NCBI RefSeq assembly: GCF_021026345.1
Contig: NZ_JAJNCZ010000019.1
Span: forward strand, 1-40,231
From: Rhizobium sp. GN54
GTDB lineage: Bacteria > Pseudomonadota > Alphaproteobacteria > Rhizobiales > Rhizobiaceae
Reading direction: 5' to 3'
DNA length: 40,231 bases
Made by a program: the position numbers and the translations under genes
Shown here: piece after piece, positions 31,652 to 40,231 of the stretch
How positions within the stretch are numbered: the first letter of the stretch is position 1
How the letters are laid out: every line of letters starts with the position of its first letter
Notes under the pieces: model-generated
Told to the model about the DNA's origin: nothing
Seen by the model: the letters and a program-made list of their open reading frames with translations, nothing else
Database searches by the model: none

Positions 31652-32185
31652 TCAGGCGACCATAGTCGGTGTCGCTTCGCTCGCCCGTGCAGCCATATCG
31701 CATCTGGGTATCGCCCACAGCCCATTCGCTGGATTGTAGACGCCCGGCAGCGGAAAGAACCGGTCGATCGTTTCGAAATCTTTCACGTTCAGCGTGGCGA
31801 TCGGCATGTCGTATACGATCGAAGTCGCAGCGATGAACAGGTCTTGCCCGGGTTTCTTCCTATCGGAGTACTCGTTGACGAACCAAAGGTGCGTTAGCGG
31901 CCTGCAGCAAACGAGCTTCGCCAATTGGCGAGCCACCTGAGGCGTCGGCAATGGATATTCGAAATCCATTCCGAGAAGTTCGTCCATCCACAGCCACAGC
32001 TCTTCCGCCTTGTCCGGGTTGGATCGACACTTTTCTGCTATCCCCGTTTCGACTTCCAAAAGAGCTGCGAATGGAATGGCAACCCGATGTTGTTGTCTAA
32101 GCCACCCGGAGATCGTGGGGTTGGGCCGAACCTTACTAGAATCACTTATTATGTTGGTATCGAGCAGAAAGATATCATCAGCCAT
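31652..32185 (-). CDS. PIN-domain ribonuclease toxin (VapC/FitB-like)
   Basis: A 177-residue protein. The start at 32185 has GGAAG 9 bp before it. PIN-domain acidic residues are in place: Asp in FLLDTNIISD, Glu in ALLEVETG, Asp in PGQDLFIAATSI and Asp in TLNVKDF. VapC toxins of this kind cleave tRNA or other RNA. No antitoxin gene lies directly upstream on the minus strand, which is unusual. The Phd-like gene at 31234 is the only antitoxin candidate in the window. Confidence 0.85.
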   Translation of the reverse strand: MADDIFLLDTNIISDSSKVRPNPTISGWLRQQHRVAIPFAALLEVETGIAEKCRSNPDKAEELWLWMDELLGMDFEYPLPTPQVARQLAKLVCCRPLTHLWFVNEYSDRKKPGQDLFIAATSIVYDMPIATLNVKDFETIDRFFPLPGVYNPANGLWAIPRCDMAARASEATPTMVA

Positions 32186-32283
32186 GATTGCCAACTTCCG
32201 CCAAGGTTTGATGTAAGATCGCCGGTTGTCATTAATTGAGCGTAAATCAGAGTTGTTTTCTGCTGAAACTTGACACGGGGTAG

Positions 32284-32312
32284 TTGACTCCCTTGAGCAT
32301 GTTCTCTATATG
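32284..32312 (+). promoter_or_regulatory. Sigma-70-type promoter of the conflict gene cluster
   Basis: TTGACT (32284-32289) and TATATG (32307-32312) are exactly 17 bp apart. The start point near 32319 gives a leader of about 90 nt before the gene at 32411. Confidence 0.5.
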
Positions 32313-32410
32313 TTCCTTCCATGACCCAAACCCTTATGTTCCCAATACGAATACGTTGAGCACAGCCGCGCAAAAGCGGAGGTTCCATTCGATTTGTATT
32401 GAGGTCATGT

Positions 32411-33022
32411 ATGGCGTCCCTGGATCATCACCAGAAGCTTCGCAGTGTCGGCGAAGCTTCTCAGCCCTCCCGCTTCCCTCGTCCAGTGAAAGGACCGGAA
32501 CGTCCAACGTTCCGCTCTAAAGTCGTCCGCGACTTAGTTAGCATTCTGGATTTGAACCCCAGCGTTTTGCTGTGGACATGCAATCCGCCCCCGCTGGAAG
32601 TCGGGGGGAGGGCATACGTGCCGGACATTCGCATGCAGGACAAGGACGGCGGCTGGTGGATGCTTGATGCATTCGACCGAAGACTTCCCGTCGATGCAGG
32701 CGTCATCGCGGACGCTGCCTCTACGACGGCGCATCGGTATCGCATTGTAGATAGGTCGGACATCTACGATGGGTTCCGCTTGCGAAATGCCACCGACCTC
32801 TTGCGGTACGCGGGCCACAACGTTCCATTGGGGGACCGGGTTCGGCTGCTCTCCGCTCTGGACGAGAATGGGCCGCTGTCCTTTGCGGACTGCCTCCGTG
32901 TCCTTCGCGAGACTCAGCCGGTTGCGGGTCTAGCTTCCCTTATTCTCCAAGGCCTGGTCGAGGTTGAGCTCGACGAGGCGTTGATTGGCCCTGAGACGAT
33001 GGTGAGACGAATACGCGCCTAA
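32411..33022 (+). CDS. TnsA-like degenerate nuclease-fold protein with winged-helix tail
   Basis: A 203-residue protein; the ATG at 32411 has GAGG 6 bp before it. Residues about 30-95 (FRSKVVRDLVSILDLNPSVL, then YVPDIRMQDKDGGWWMLDAF) resemble the core of TnsA-type PD-(D/E)xK nucleases: helix, strand, PD, strand. The ExK pair is replaced by LDAFD, so catalysis is doubtful. Residues about 140-200 (RLLSALDENGPLSFADCLRVL) look like a winged helix. I infer a DNA-binding role without clear cleavage. It lies 39 bp before the AAA-protease gene and forms a unit with it. Confidence 0.65.
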   Translation: MASLDHHQKLRSVGEASQPSRFPRPVKGPERPTFRSKVVRDLVSILDLNPSVLLWTCNPPPLEVGGRAYVPDIRMQDKDGGWWMLDAFDRRLPVDAGVIADAASTTAHRYRIVDRSDIYDGFRLRNATDLLRYAGHNVPLGDRVRLLSALDENGPLSFADCLRVLRETQPVAGLASLILQGLVEVELDEALIGPETMVRRIRA

Positions 33023-33061
33023 GCCCGCTCGTATTCCATCCCATCGCAATTGAGGCTTGTC

Positions 33062-34996
33062 ATGACTTATTTTCCGGAGCGGGCTAAACCCCCGCTAAAC
33101 TTGGCTACTGCTGTCGCCACTATGTTGGTTAGAAGCGTCATCCGACCGTTCTTGTCGGCGTCGAATTTTGTCGTCGCAATCAAGCTTCCGAACGCGGCCG
33201 ACGTTGAACTATATGAAATTGCAACCCGTGAACTGCTTGACGCGGACCGTCTAATTGACGACGACGGAAGGTTCGCCCTGCTAGTCGATGAGGCATCTGA
33301 CATCACCCAGACCGGTTGGAACCTGGTTTCAAGGTTTCGAGGTGTCCACCGTGCCGTCCTGTTCTACACGGATGAGGGGGAAATCTCGGGTGATCTCGCG
33401 CTCATGATTGATCATCGGTCGGAGATCGCGTCACCGGGTGCCACTCACTTCAGGGCCGCCGCTAAGAGGCTTGGCGTGCCAATCACCGAAGACGACGCCG
33501 CCTACTTAGCCACGAAACCTCTACGGGATGTTCGCCTGGCAATGCGCCCCGGAAGGTCAGTTAGCCGTCTTGCACGGCAATTGAAGGCGTTGCCAATGAA
33601 AGAAGTCGAGGTGCCCACGCGGTCCTACGAGCCGGGCACCGTTTTGCTCGAGCGCATGGAGGGCTATGGGAACGCGAAGGCCTGGGGCCTTCAGTTGGCC
33701 GACGACATCAAACGCTGGACTCGTCGTGAGATCGAATGGAGGGACGTCGATCGCGGCATTCTTCTCAGTGGTCCGCCGGGGTCCGGCAAGACAACTTATG
33801 CCCGGGCGTTGGCGAACAGCTGCGGAGTTGTGCTTGTCGCCGAATCCGCGGCGTCTTGGCAATCCAAGGGGCACCTGGGCGACATGCTGAAGGCGATGAG
33901 GCGCACTTTCCAAGCGGCTCGCGCTGCCAGCCCGGCCATTCTCTTTCTTGACGAGTTCGACAGCTTCGGCCACCGCGGTGTCTTCAACGACAGCTCGAAC
34001 CACGACTACAAGGTGCAGGTAATCAATGGCCTCCTCGAGTGCCTTGATCCGGGGGACGGGCGAGAGGGGGTTGTTGTGATCGCCGCCACCAACAACGCGA
34101 GCGCGATCGATCCGGCTTTCCTACGGCCGGGTCGATTGGAGCGGATCATCGATATCCCGCTGCCGGATGAAGATGCTCGAAAGGCTATTCTGGAGTTTCA
34201 TCTTCGTGCAGCGTGCCCGTCCGAGCTAGGTCAGTTCGGCAGGAGAACGGAAGGTTGGTCCGGTGCGGACATCGAAAAACTTGCCCGCGACGCACGCCGG
34301 GCCGCACGGCACGCCGGAAGGCAGGGGAGGGTCACTGAATCCGATCTGATGGACGTCATGCCTCCGATCGTGAACTTTACCGACGATGAACGTTTCCGGC
34401 TCTCGGTTCACGAGATCGGCCACGCTATCGTGGGACACGTCCTCCGTCCCAAAAGCCTGGGCAAGGTATCGATCAACAGCGGCAGACCCGCCAGATCGGG
34501 CTGGAACCCTATTGGCGCAACGCAGTTCAACGAACCTCTACCGTCTATGGCAACGGCGAAGCACTTCGAAGACATCATCGCCATCTATCTTGCCGGCATG
34601 GCGGCGGAACGCATCATGTTCGGCGACCATTTCACTGGAGCGGGAGGCGATGCGGCGGCCGATCTATCGGTTGCAACCGACTTTGCGACCATGATGGAGA
34701 GGAGTTTCGGTTTTGGTGACGCCTTGCTGACCGACATGGGGTCAGGAAGACGACCGCTGGAAAGCCTGCGCCTGAGCGATCCTCAGCTCCGTAGAGCTGT
34801 CCGTCGACGATTAGATGTCCAGTACAATCGCGCGAGCGATATTCTCATGACCAAGCGGACCGAGTTGGAAGGCCTCGCAGTCCGTCTAGCCCAACGCCTC
34901 GAACTGAGCGCGCAGGATGTTGGGGAGGCTTGCGCGTCCGGTTTGGGGCGGGTTGCACGGAAAGGCCGCGGTCGAGGACGGAGATCGGAGACATGA
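33062..34996 (+). CDS. Soluble FtsH-like AAA+ ATPase with M41 zinc-protease domain
   Basis: A 644-residue protein from the ATG at 33062 (TGAGG before it). Residues 1-200 form an N-terminal region of unknown type with no membrane helix. The AAA+ module follows: Walker A GPPGSGKTT (237-245), Walker B ILFLDE (293-298), and the second region of homology ending FLRPGRLER. Then comes an M41 peptidase: zinc motif HEIGH (450-454) and third-ligand Asp534 in GGDAAADLSVAT. Classical FtsH is membrane-anchored; this form is not. It should unfold and degrade proteins in the cytosol. Its stop overlaps the phosphoesterase start (ATGA). Confidence 0.9.
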   Translation: MTYFPERAKPPLNLATAVATMLVRSVIRPFLSASNFVVAIKLPNAADVELYEIATRELLDADRLIDDDGRFALLVDEASDITQTGWNLVSRFRGVHRAVLFYTDEGEISGDLALMIDHRSEIASPGATHFRAAAKRLGVPITEDDAAYLATKPLRDVRLAMRPGRSVSRLARQLKALPMKEVEVPTRSYEPGTVLLERMEGYGNAKAWGLQLADDIKRWTRREIEWRDVDRGILLSGPPGSGKTTYARALANSCGVVLVAESAASWQSKGHLGDMLKAMRRTFQAARAASPAILFLDEFDSFGHRGVFNDSSNHDYKVQVINGLLECLDPGDGREGVVVIAATNNASAIDPAFLRPGRLERIIDIPLPDEDARKAILEFHLRAACPSELGQFGRRTEGWSGADIEKLARDARRAARHAGRQGRVTESDLMDVMPPIVNFTDDERFRLSVHEIGHAIVGHVLRPKSLGKVSINSGRPARSGWNPIGATQFNEPLPSMATAKHFEDIIAIYLAGMAAERIMFGDHFTGAGGDAAADLSVATDFATMMERSFGFGDALLTDMGSGRRPLESLRLSDPQLRRAVRRRLDVQYNRASDILMTKRTELEGLAVRLAQRLELSAQDVGEACASGLGRVARKGRGRGRRSET

Positions 34997-35760
34997 GGGT
35001 TTGGGTCATTTCCGATCTGCATCTCGAGTTCGGTGTCCCGTTCGTGCAGCCAGCTCCGCTGGATGCAGATGTGTTGGTTTGCGCCGGCGACCTGCTGACA
35101 AAGGGCGTTGCCCCGAGCATCGAGTGGTTAGCGAACAACATCGGCCCTTCGCTCCCAGTTATCTTTGTCGCCGGAAATCACGAGTTCTACGGAGGTTCCG
35201 TTCAAGAGGGCCTGAGAGAAGCCCGAGAGCTCGCCGGCCGTTATCCCAACATCCACCTTCTTGAAAACAACGCGGTGGACATCGAGGGCGTTCGATTCAT
35301 CGGCGGGACCCTTTGGACGGACTTCCGTATCCTCGGCGGCGACCCCCACCTTGCTATGACTGCTGCCCAATCCGGCATGAACGACTACCGGAAGATCAAA
35401 TTCGCGAAGATTCCGTATCGGAAGTTCAGACCGATCCACGCCTTTCGCAAATATATGGAAACACGGGCGTTTATAGCGTCAGAGCTGGGGAAGGCACGAG
35501 GGCGGAAAACCGTCGTCATCACACATCATGCGCCGTCCATCCGCTCCATTCCAACAGAGTTCCAGGCCGACCTGCTGTCGGCTTGCTATGCCTCCGATCT
35601 GGAGAGCCTAATTATCGAACAGCGGCCGGATTTGTGGGTGCATGGTCATGTCCATTACACGAACGACTACATCATCGGAGAGAGCAGAGTGGTTTCAAAC
35701 CCGCGCGGATATCCGGGCGAGGGGACGACCTTCGATCCCGCGTTCACCGTAGAAATCTAG
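34993..35760 (+). CDS. Calcineurin-like metallophosphoesterase
   Basis: A 255-residue protein with the complete two-metal motif set: ISDLHLEF, CAGDLL, GNHEFYGG, VITHHAP and WVHGHVH. This fold hydrolyses phosphodiester or phosphomonoester bonds in nucleotides, nucleic acids or proteins. Its ATG overlaps the AAA-protease stop by 4 bp, so the two are made together. The substrate cannot be told. Together with the TnsA-like and AAA-M41 genes it forms a three-gene unit ending at 35760. Confidence 0.9.
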   Translation: MRVWVISDLHLEFGVPFVQPAPLDADVLVCAGDLLTKGVAPSIEWLANNIGPSLPVIFVAGNHEFYGGSVQEGLREARELAGRYPNIHLLENNAVDIEGVRFIGGTLWTDFRILGGDPHLAMTAAQSGMNDYRKIKFAKIPYRKFRPIHAFRKYMETRAFIASELGKARGRKTVVITHHAPSIRSIPTEFQADLLSACYASDLESLIIEQRPDLWVHGHVHYTNDYIIGESRVVSNPRGYPGEGTTFDPAFTVEI

Positions 35761-35940
35761 GTCTCGCCCGCGATGAGGCGCTGCGGCTAGACGCTGGAGA
35801 GAGGACAGGCTTCGATATAGCTCTTACCACTGATATCTAAGGGGATAACGTAGTCGCCTCTTGATTGCAGCAAAGTGTGCGGTAGGCTCTGCCCATAAGA
35901 GGCGGCACTTGCGTGTGCATGGGGATTCAGAGGCGGCTTG

Positions 35941-37626
35941 GTGATGGAAGACGAGAGACGCGGGTCCGTATGGCGTCGGTGGGACCTGCACATTCATGCA
36001 CCGGGCACCAAGCTGGCAAATGGCTACGGCGACGCAAATCCGGAGGTCTGGAAACGCTTCGTGAATCAGCTTGAAGCTTCGGACGTTCAAGCTTTTGGAG
36101 TAACCGACTACTTTTCGTTCGATGCCTACCTGGCTGCGGTCGCGAATTATCGGGCGCTTGTGCCAGACGGCAGGAAGCTCCTTATTCCCAACATCGAACT
36201 TCGGCTTATCGAGACCGTCAGTACGGATGGCAAGAATGTAAATACTCACGTTCTTATTGACCCGGAAGCGGCCACGCCAGGTTCTCTAAATAAGCTGCTG
36301 GGGGACCTTGAGACCCACATAACGGCAGGGGGAAAACGTATTAGATGTCGTGAATTGACTTCACAGCACTTCGCTGCTGCGACGGTCAGCATCCATGATG
36401 TGAAATATGCGTTAGATGCTACATTCACGACGGAACAATACCTCATCGTTACGGCGGCCGGCAACGACGGGCTGCGTGGCACCGCCAAGAACTCGCAGCG
36501 AAGTCAGTCCATATCGGACGAGCTAGACCGGGCCAGTAGTGCATTTTTCGGAAAGTCGGCGAGCCGGTCATACTTCCTGGCCGAATCTCGGTATGAGGAT
36601 GGGACGGTATCGGAGCCGAAACCGGTATTTGATGGAAGCGATGCCCATTCGTTCGACGATCTCCGACGTCTGTCCGGGGATGAGCCTCATTTTCAATCAA
36701 CCTGGATCAAGGCCGATCTCTCGTTCCGAGGCCTCCGTCAAACAATTTTCGAACCGGAACATAGAGTATTCATCGGCGACCGCCCCCCGGTTCTTACACG
36801 CGTCGAACGCGAAGCCACCCGCTTTATAGACCGATTGCAAATTTCGAGCGTGAGTGCCTATGGTGGGCAAAATGGCACCTGGTTCAGCAATGTAGATGTT
36901 CAATTCAATCCAGAGCTGACCGCCATCATCGGGAACAAGGGGAGTGGCAAGAGCGCAATTGCGGACATTCTCGCACTCTTGGGCAACACTCGCCAAGCGA
37001 AGCATTTTTCTTTTTTGACCGACAGCCCCGGAAACAAGAAGTTCAAACGTCCGGGCTTCGCGGACCATTTCGTAGCGCGCCTCACTTGGAAGAACGCGCT
37101 ATCGTCTGAGAAGAAACTGAGTGACGATCCCGATGGCTTAAAGCCGGAGGCGGTCAAATACCTGCCACAGAACTATTTTGAGAGCCTCACGAACGAAATA
37201 GAGGTGCAGGAGCTGCGCCGAGAAATTGAAGATGTGGTTTTCTCTCACGTTGACCCAAGCGAAAGACTGGATGCCGGCACTTTCCACGAACTGGAGGATC
37301 GCAAGACCGCAAGTAGCCGCCATGAGGCGAGCCAGCTGAAGGGGAAACTTCGCGAGCTCAACATAGAAATACTTGAACTTGAAGATCAAGCCGCTCCTGC
37401 ATTTAGAGCGAAGCTGGTCTCCGAACTCGATGCCCTAAAGACCCAGCTGGCAGCACTCAAGGCATCACTGCCTCCACAGGAAACCCAGCCGACGACGGAA
37501 AGTACAGGGCAGAAGGAAGCAACTGACCGCATCGCTGCCCTGACTTTGATGCGCGATGACCTCGCGTCACGGGAGAAGGAGGCGGCGAGACGGCTGGCCG
37601 ATCAAAAGACGACGCTGCAGGACTAA
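35941..37626 (+). pseudogene. TrlF-type PHP-ATPase, N-terminal part (frameshifted)
   Basis: A 561-residue open part, from the GTG at 35941 (GAGG 7 bp before it) or the ATG at 35944. The PHP phosphoesterase domain shows DLHIHAPG, FGVTDYFSF, PNIELRL and FDGSDAHSF. An ABC/SMC-like ATPase half follows with Walker A IIGNKGSGKSAIAD, then long coiled-coil helices. The frame closes at 37624-37626 inside the coiled coil, just where the downstream frame continues in register (LTELSDALTAI). One missing base, for example a C near 37623, explains the break. Intact relatives would be about 985 residues. Confidence 0.85.
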
Positions 37627-37643
37627 CCGAACTTTCGGACGCG

Positions 37644-38909
37644 TTGACTGCCATCAAGACGCATGTGACCAGTGAAACGGAGGATTTGAAGGTCCGATAC
37701 GGTTCGTTGGGCATCGACTTAAACAAGTTGGTTACCTTCTCGGTCAATGACGACCCGGTCAACGACAAAAGGAAAGACCTATCGGCAGCGATTGCTGCGA
37801 TCGAGCTCGATAACGAAATCGAAACAACATCTGAATTCGATTTTTCAACTATCTCCAGTGTTCCGGACTTGAGCAACGCACAGAAGTCCATTTCTTCCGA
37901 GATCGACGTGTTGCGCGAGGCGTTGTCTGCGCCGCAACAGCGATATCAGAAGTATGTCCAAGCGCTCCGCGAAATTACCGAGAAGATGGATGCGATTACC
38001 GGCGACAAAGAAGCGCCAAAGCCTGGCACGATCAGTGACTTCGAGGCCAGGATCGCGCGGATCGATCGGGACCTTCAGGCTGTGTTGTCCAAAGCTTATT
38101 TGGAAAGGCACAGGCTTTGCAGAGAAATCTTCCAGTGCAAGCGCAAGATCAAGACGTTTTACGAGCAGTTGCGGACAAAGGTCGAGGCACGATTGGCCGC
38201 GGTAAGTACTGGGGACTTCAAAGTCTCCATCGACGCGTCGTTTGTCCTGTCTTCCAAGTTTGCCGAGGATTTTTTCGGCCACCTAAATCAGAATGTCTCA
38301 GGCCCGTTTCGCGGCGTCGCGGAAGGTGCGCAGAGGCTCCGGAGTGAACTGTCGTTGGTAGATTGGAACGACGTGGACAGCATTTTGGCATTTGTTGACG
38401 CCGTTGTCTCAACGATGAAGCCATCTGATCTTGCCCGTCAAACGAAAGACGTGAAACGGTTTTACGACTTCCTGTATTCATTCGAGTACTTCGAGGCCCG
38501 TTATGAATTGCGGCTCGGCGGAAAGGACCTGAACCAACTTTCCCCCGGGGAGAAGGGACTTCTGCTTCTAGTCTTCTACCTACACCTTGATATGGACAAT
38601 ACCCCGCTCATAATCGATCAGCCTGAAGACAATCTGGATAACGACAGCATTTTCGCTGTTCTCGCAAAATGCATTCGCGAAGCTAAGAAATCTCGACAGG
38701 TGATTTTGGTGACGCATAATCCAAATCTCGCAGTCGGCGCAGACGCGGAGCAGATCGTCTACGTGCGTTTAGACAAAGTGAACCAATATCAATTCAGCTA
38801 TGAGAGCGGGTCGATCGAAAACCCGCGTACGAACAATCTTGTGGTGAAGGTGCTTGAGGGTTCAAGGCCCGCATTTGTGCAGAGACGGTTGAAGTATCAG
38901 ATTGTCTAA
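37644..38909 (+). pseudogene. TrlF-type PHP-ATPase, C-terminal part (frameshifted)
   Basis: 421 residues in a frame one base back from the N-terminal part; similarity-like sequence already starts at about 37623. It holds the rest of the coiled coil and the second ATPase half: signature LSPGEKGLLLLVFYLHLD, Walker B with LIIDQPEDNLDND, and the H-loop VTHNPNL. Both halves are needed for ATP hydrolysis. Unless the fragment is translated separately and reassembles, the protein is inactive. No slippery heptamer is evident at the junction, so programmed frameshifting is unlikely. Confidence 0.83.
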
Positions 38910-39074
38910 CACCTGTAGCAGGTCATTCGGAGCCTCATAGGCGTTCGCGATCTCCAGCCCCCATAGTCCGGCTCGTTACCGCTGACAGCCCTCACAGACC
39001 TTTCCATAAGGGCCACCGCCTAAGCGCTTCCTCGCAGCACGACCTGTTTGAACGACATAGCTACTGGGGGGGAA

Positions 39075-39857
39075 ATGGAAGTCGAAGAGGCTCTGAGAAG
39101 GGTTAGATTGATCACGTCGATGTTGAGGCAGGACGTCGGGACGGCGGTTGCTTCCCATTCGGTGATGGAGGCCTGCAATGACGTGATCCCGGCGGGTATG
39201 AAAGGCATCAACACCGTTTTCAACGATACCTATGGCATCATTCAGAATGCGCTTGCCCTGAAACTGGCAATGGATATCGCCCGCATCTACGATGTTGGCC
39301 AGAACCCGAAGTACCCACCAGAGACACAGGATAAAGCGTCTATTCAGGTGCTGGCGGCGCTCTTTAAGGTTCCCGGTGTGCAGGAGCGTCTGGAAGACGA
39401 GGCTTCGGATTGGTTATCGGGGATCGAAGACATCAGCAGCGAAAGGGCAGGACCCAGTTCGTTGGAGATCGCGGCAATCATGGAGACGATCGAAGCCGAG
39501 CATAGGACCGGAGACCGTAAGACTTGTGGCGAGGCAATCTCTGCGTTTCTTGATATAGACACGCGTCTTTCAATCGACGGTTCCGACGAGGAAGCGGCGA
39601 TCCGTCGCATTCGCGACTTCCGCAATCGTCGGCTGGCGCATGCCTTGTTCGACAAGGAACCAGACGCACTGCCAATGTACTCCGATCTTTTCCTTCTCCT
39701 CGATCTCGCGATGGATGCCGCGAGGTACGCTTCCTTAGCCGTTGAGGGCTTGAATACCGAGTTCGATGACCAAGCCGATCGTGATCGCTCGACTGCGGAA
39801 GGATATGCTGCCTGCGTTCTCGCCGGTCTTCGAGAGGCCGCAACTCGGGACAATTGA
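39075..39857 (+). CDS. HEPN-domain protein, AbiU2-like
   Basis: A 260-residue helical protein; the ATG at 39075 follows a G-rich stretch that may act as ribosome-binding site. The motif RNRRLAH (183-189) is the RNx4H active site of HEPN ribonucleases. The segment DFRNRRLAHALFDKEPDALPMYSDLFLLLDLAMDA resembles the AbiU2 type of HEPN domain found in phage-abortive-infection proteins. It has no signal peptide. It stands alone 165 bp after the TrlF fragments, on the same strand. A role as an RNA-cleaving defence effector is inference. Confidence 0.75.
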   Translation: MEVEEALRRVRLITSMLRQDVGTAVASHSVMEACNDVIPAGMKGINTVFNDTYGIIQNALALKLAMDIARIYDVGQNPKYPPETQDKASIQVLAALFKVPGVQERLEDEASDWLSGIEDISSERAGPSSLEIAAIMETIEAEHRTGDRKTCGEAISAFLDIDTRLSIDGSDEEAAIRRIRDFRNRRLAHALFDKEPDALPMYSDLFLLLDLAMDAARYASLAVEGLNTEFDDQADRDRSTAEGYAACVLAGLREAATRDN

Positions 39858-40131
39858 TTTGGCGCTGGGATGACGTTCGGAAGAAGCTGGCCTCAGTGTT
39901 GCCCCTCGGACATGCGAATGCGGTGCCTCGAGCTCGGCGGACCGCACGATGCCTGAAACTCGTTTCTGCTCGCGGATATCACCATCAGCCCCGATACTCT
40001 GAGGCACTGCAGAGGCATTTTGCGGAAGTTTTGGTTGCCGTGGGAAATTTGAACATGCTTTTTACACTCGGCGGCTGAATATCATATCATTTAGTTCCAT
40101 AATCTATATTATGTGATCTTCTTGTGTAGCC

Positions 40132-40231
40132 GCAAAGTTAGAATGTCCTGTTTCTGCAAAGTTGGAATGTCACACTCCCCGGGTCTGAATGACGTCTGGG
40201 AGATTGCGGATGGGATTGATTGCGATGAGTG
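40132..40231 (+). mobile_element. Left end of an insertion sequence with the start of its transposase
   Basis: Direct repeats GCAAAGTTAGAATGTC (40132-40147) and GCAAAGTTGGAATGTC (40156-40171) differ at one base and are 24 bp apart. Such repeats are typical of transposase-binding ends in rhizobial insertion sequences of the ISNCY or IS21 kinds. An ATG at 40210 opens a frame reading MGLIAMS to the window edge, like the N-terminus of ISNCY-type transposases. The element continues beyond the window. The preceding 274 bp (39858-40131) show no secure gene; the last 60 bp of it are AT-rich. Confidence 0.6.

Noticed and set aside
37600-37644. Programmed ribosomal frameshift in the TrlF-type gene
   Set aside because: No X-XXY-YYZ heptamer or downstream structure is visible; mutation or sequencing error explains it better.
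39854-40078. A 74-codon frame overlapping the end of the HEPN gene
   Set aside because: It starts at a TTG with a coincidental overlap, is Arg-rich and has no family features.
1-40231. CRISPR array, rRNA or tRNA genes
   Set aside because: No regularly spaced repeats and no RNA gene structure could be seen on either strand.

Overview
The window reads as an accessory region of an alphaproteobacterium of the order Rhizobiales (Rhizobium, Sinorhizobium, Agrobacterium or Mesorhizobium-like), probably a plasmid segment or genomic island. Reasons: high GC; the gene families (AniA-type nirK, ArsK, DUF6428, DUF6494, fused glutaredoxin-MauE protein); and FNR/FixK-type boxes next to MerR-type copper promoters. 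Both edges look like insertion-sequence ends: a degenerate repeated end at the left (about 71-121), and at the right (40132-40231) two direct repeats leading into what looks like the first codons of a transposase.

From 0.2 to 17.8 kb is a large copper region. A minus-strand operon (6271 down to 1921) encodes a small CopL-like protein, a lipoprotein, a TolC-like outer-membrane protein, a multicopper oxidase, a cupredoxin and a CusF-like chaperone, behind a MerR-type promoter with a 19-bp spacer. A MerR regulator faces a glutaredoxin-MauE fusion across a perfect 16-bp dyad. A c-type cytochrome, a copper nitrite reductase (nirK) and a cytochrome c' add respiratory and nitric-oxide chemistry. A second minus-strand operon (16811 down to 11973) holds a CopL-like protein, a second multicopper oxidase, a P1B copper ATPase, a DUF2933 protein and an SRPBCC protein. 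Copper-binding DUF305 and cysteine-rich four-helix proteins, an EF-hand protein and CopZ complete the set. FNR-type boxes lie about 41.5 bp upstream of plausible start points for nirK, the EF-hand gene and the second copper operon, so copper handling and denitrification may share low-oxygen or NO control.

From 18.1 to 24.6 kb is an arsenic region: arsR-arsN2-arsC(thioredoxin type)-acr3-arsC(glutaredoxin type)-arsH, small companions (GDCCVxC protein, DUF6494), and a second module of arsR-arsK divergent from a DUF6428 gene. From 24.7 to 30.7 kb is a CusAB-type heavy-metal RND operon with a fourth CopL-like protein, a FixH/YtkA-like protein and a DUF411 protein.

From 30.7 kb to the end the content changes to probable genome-conflict genes: an orphan Phd-like antitoxin, an orphan PIN toxin, then a compact three-gene unit (TnsA-like degenerate nuclease protein, soluble AAA-FtsH/M41 protease, calcineurin-like phosphoesterase), a TrlF-type PHP-ATPase split by a frameshift, and an AbiU2-like HEPN protein. 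The three-gene unit is the best candidate for an undescribed system.
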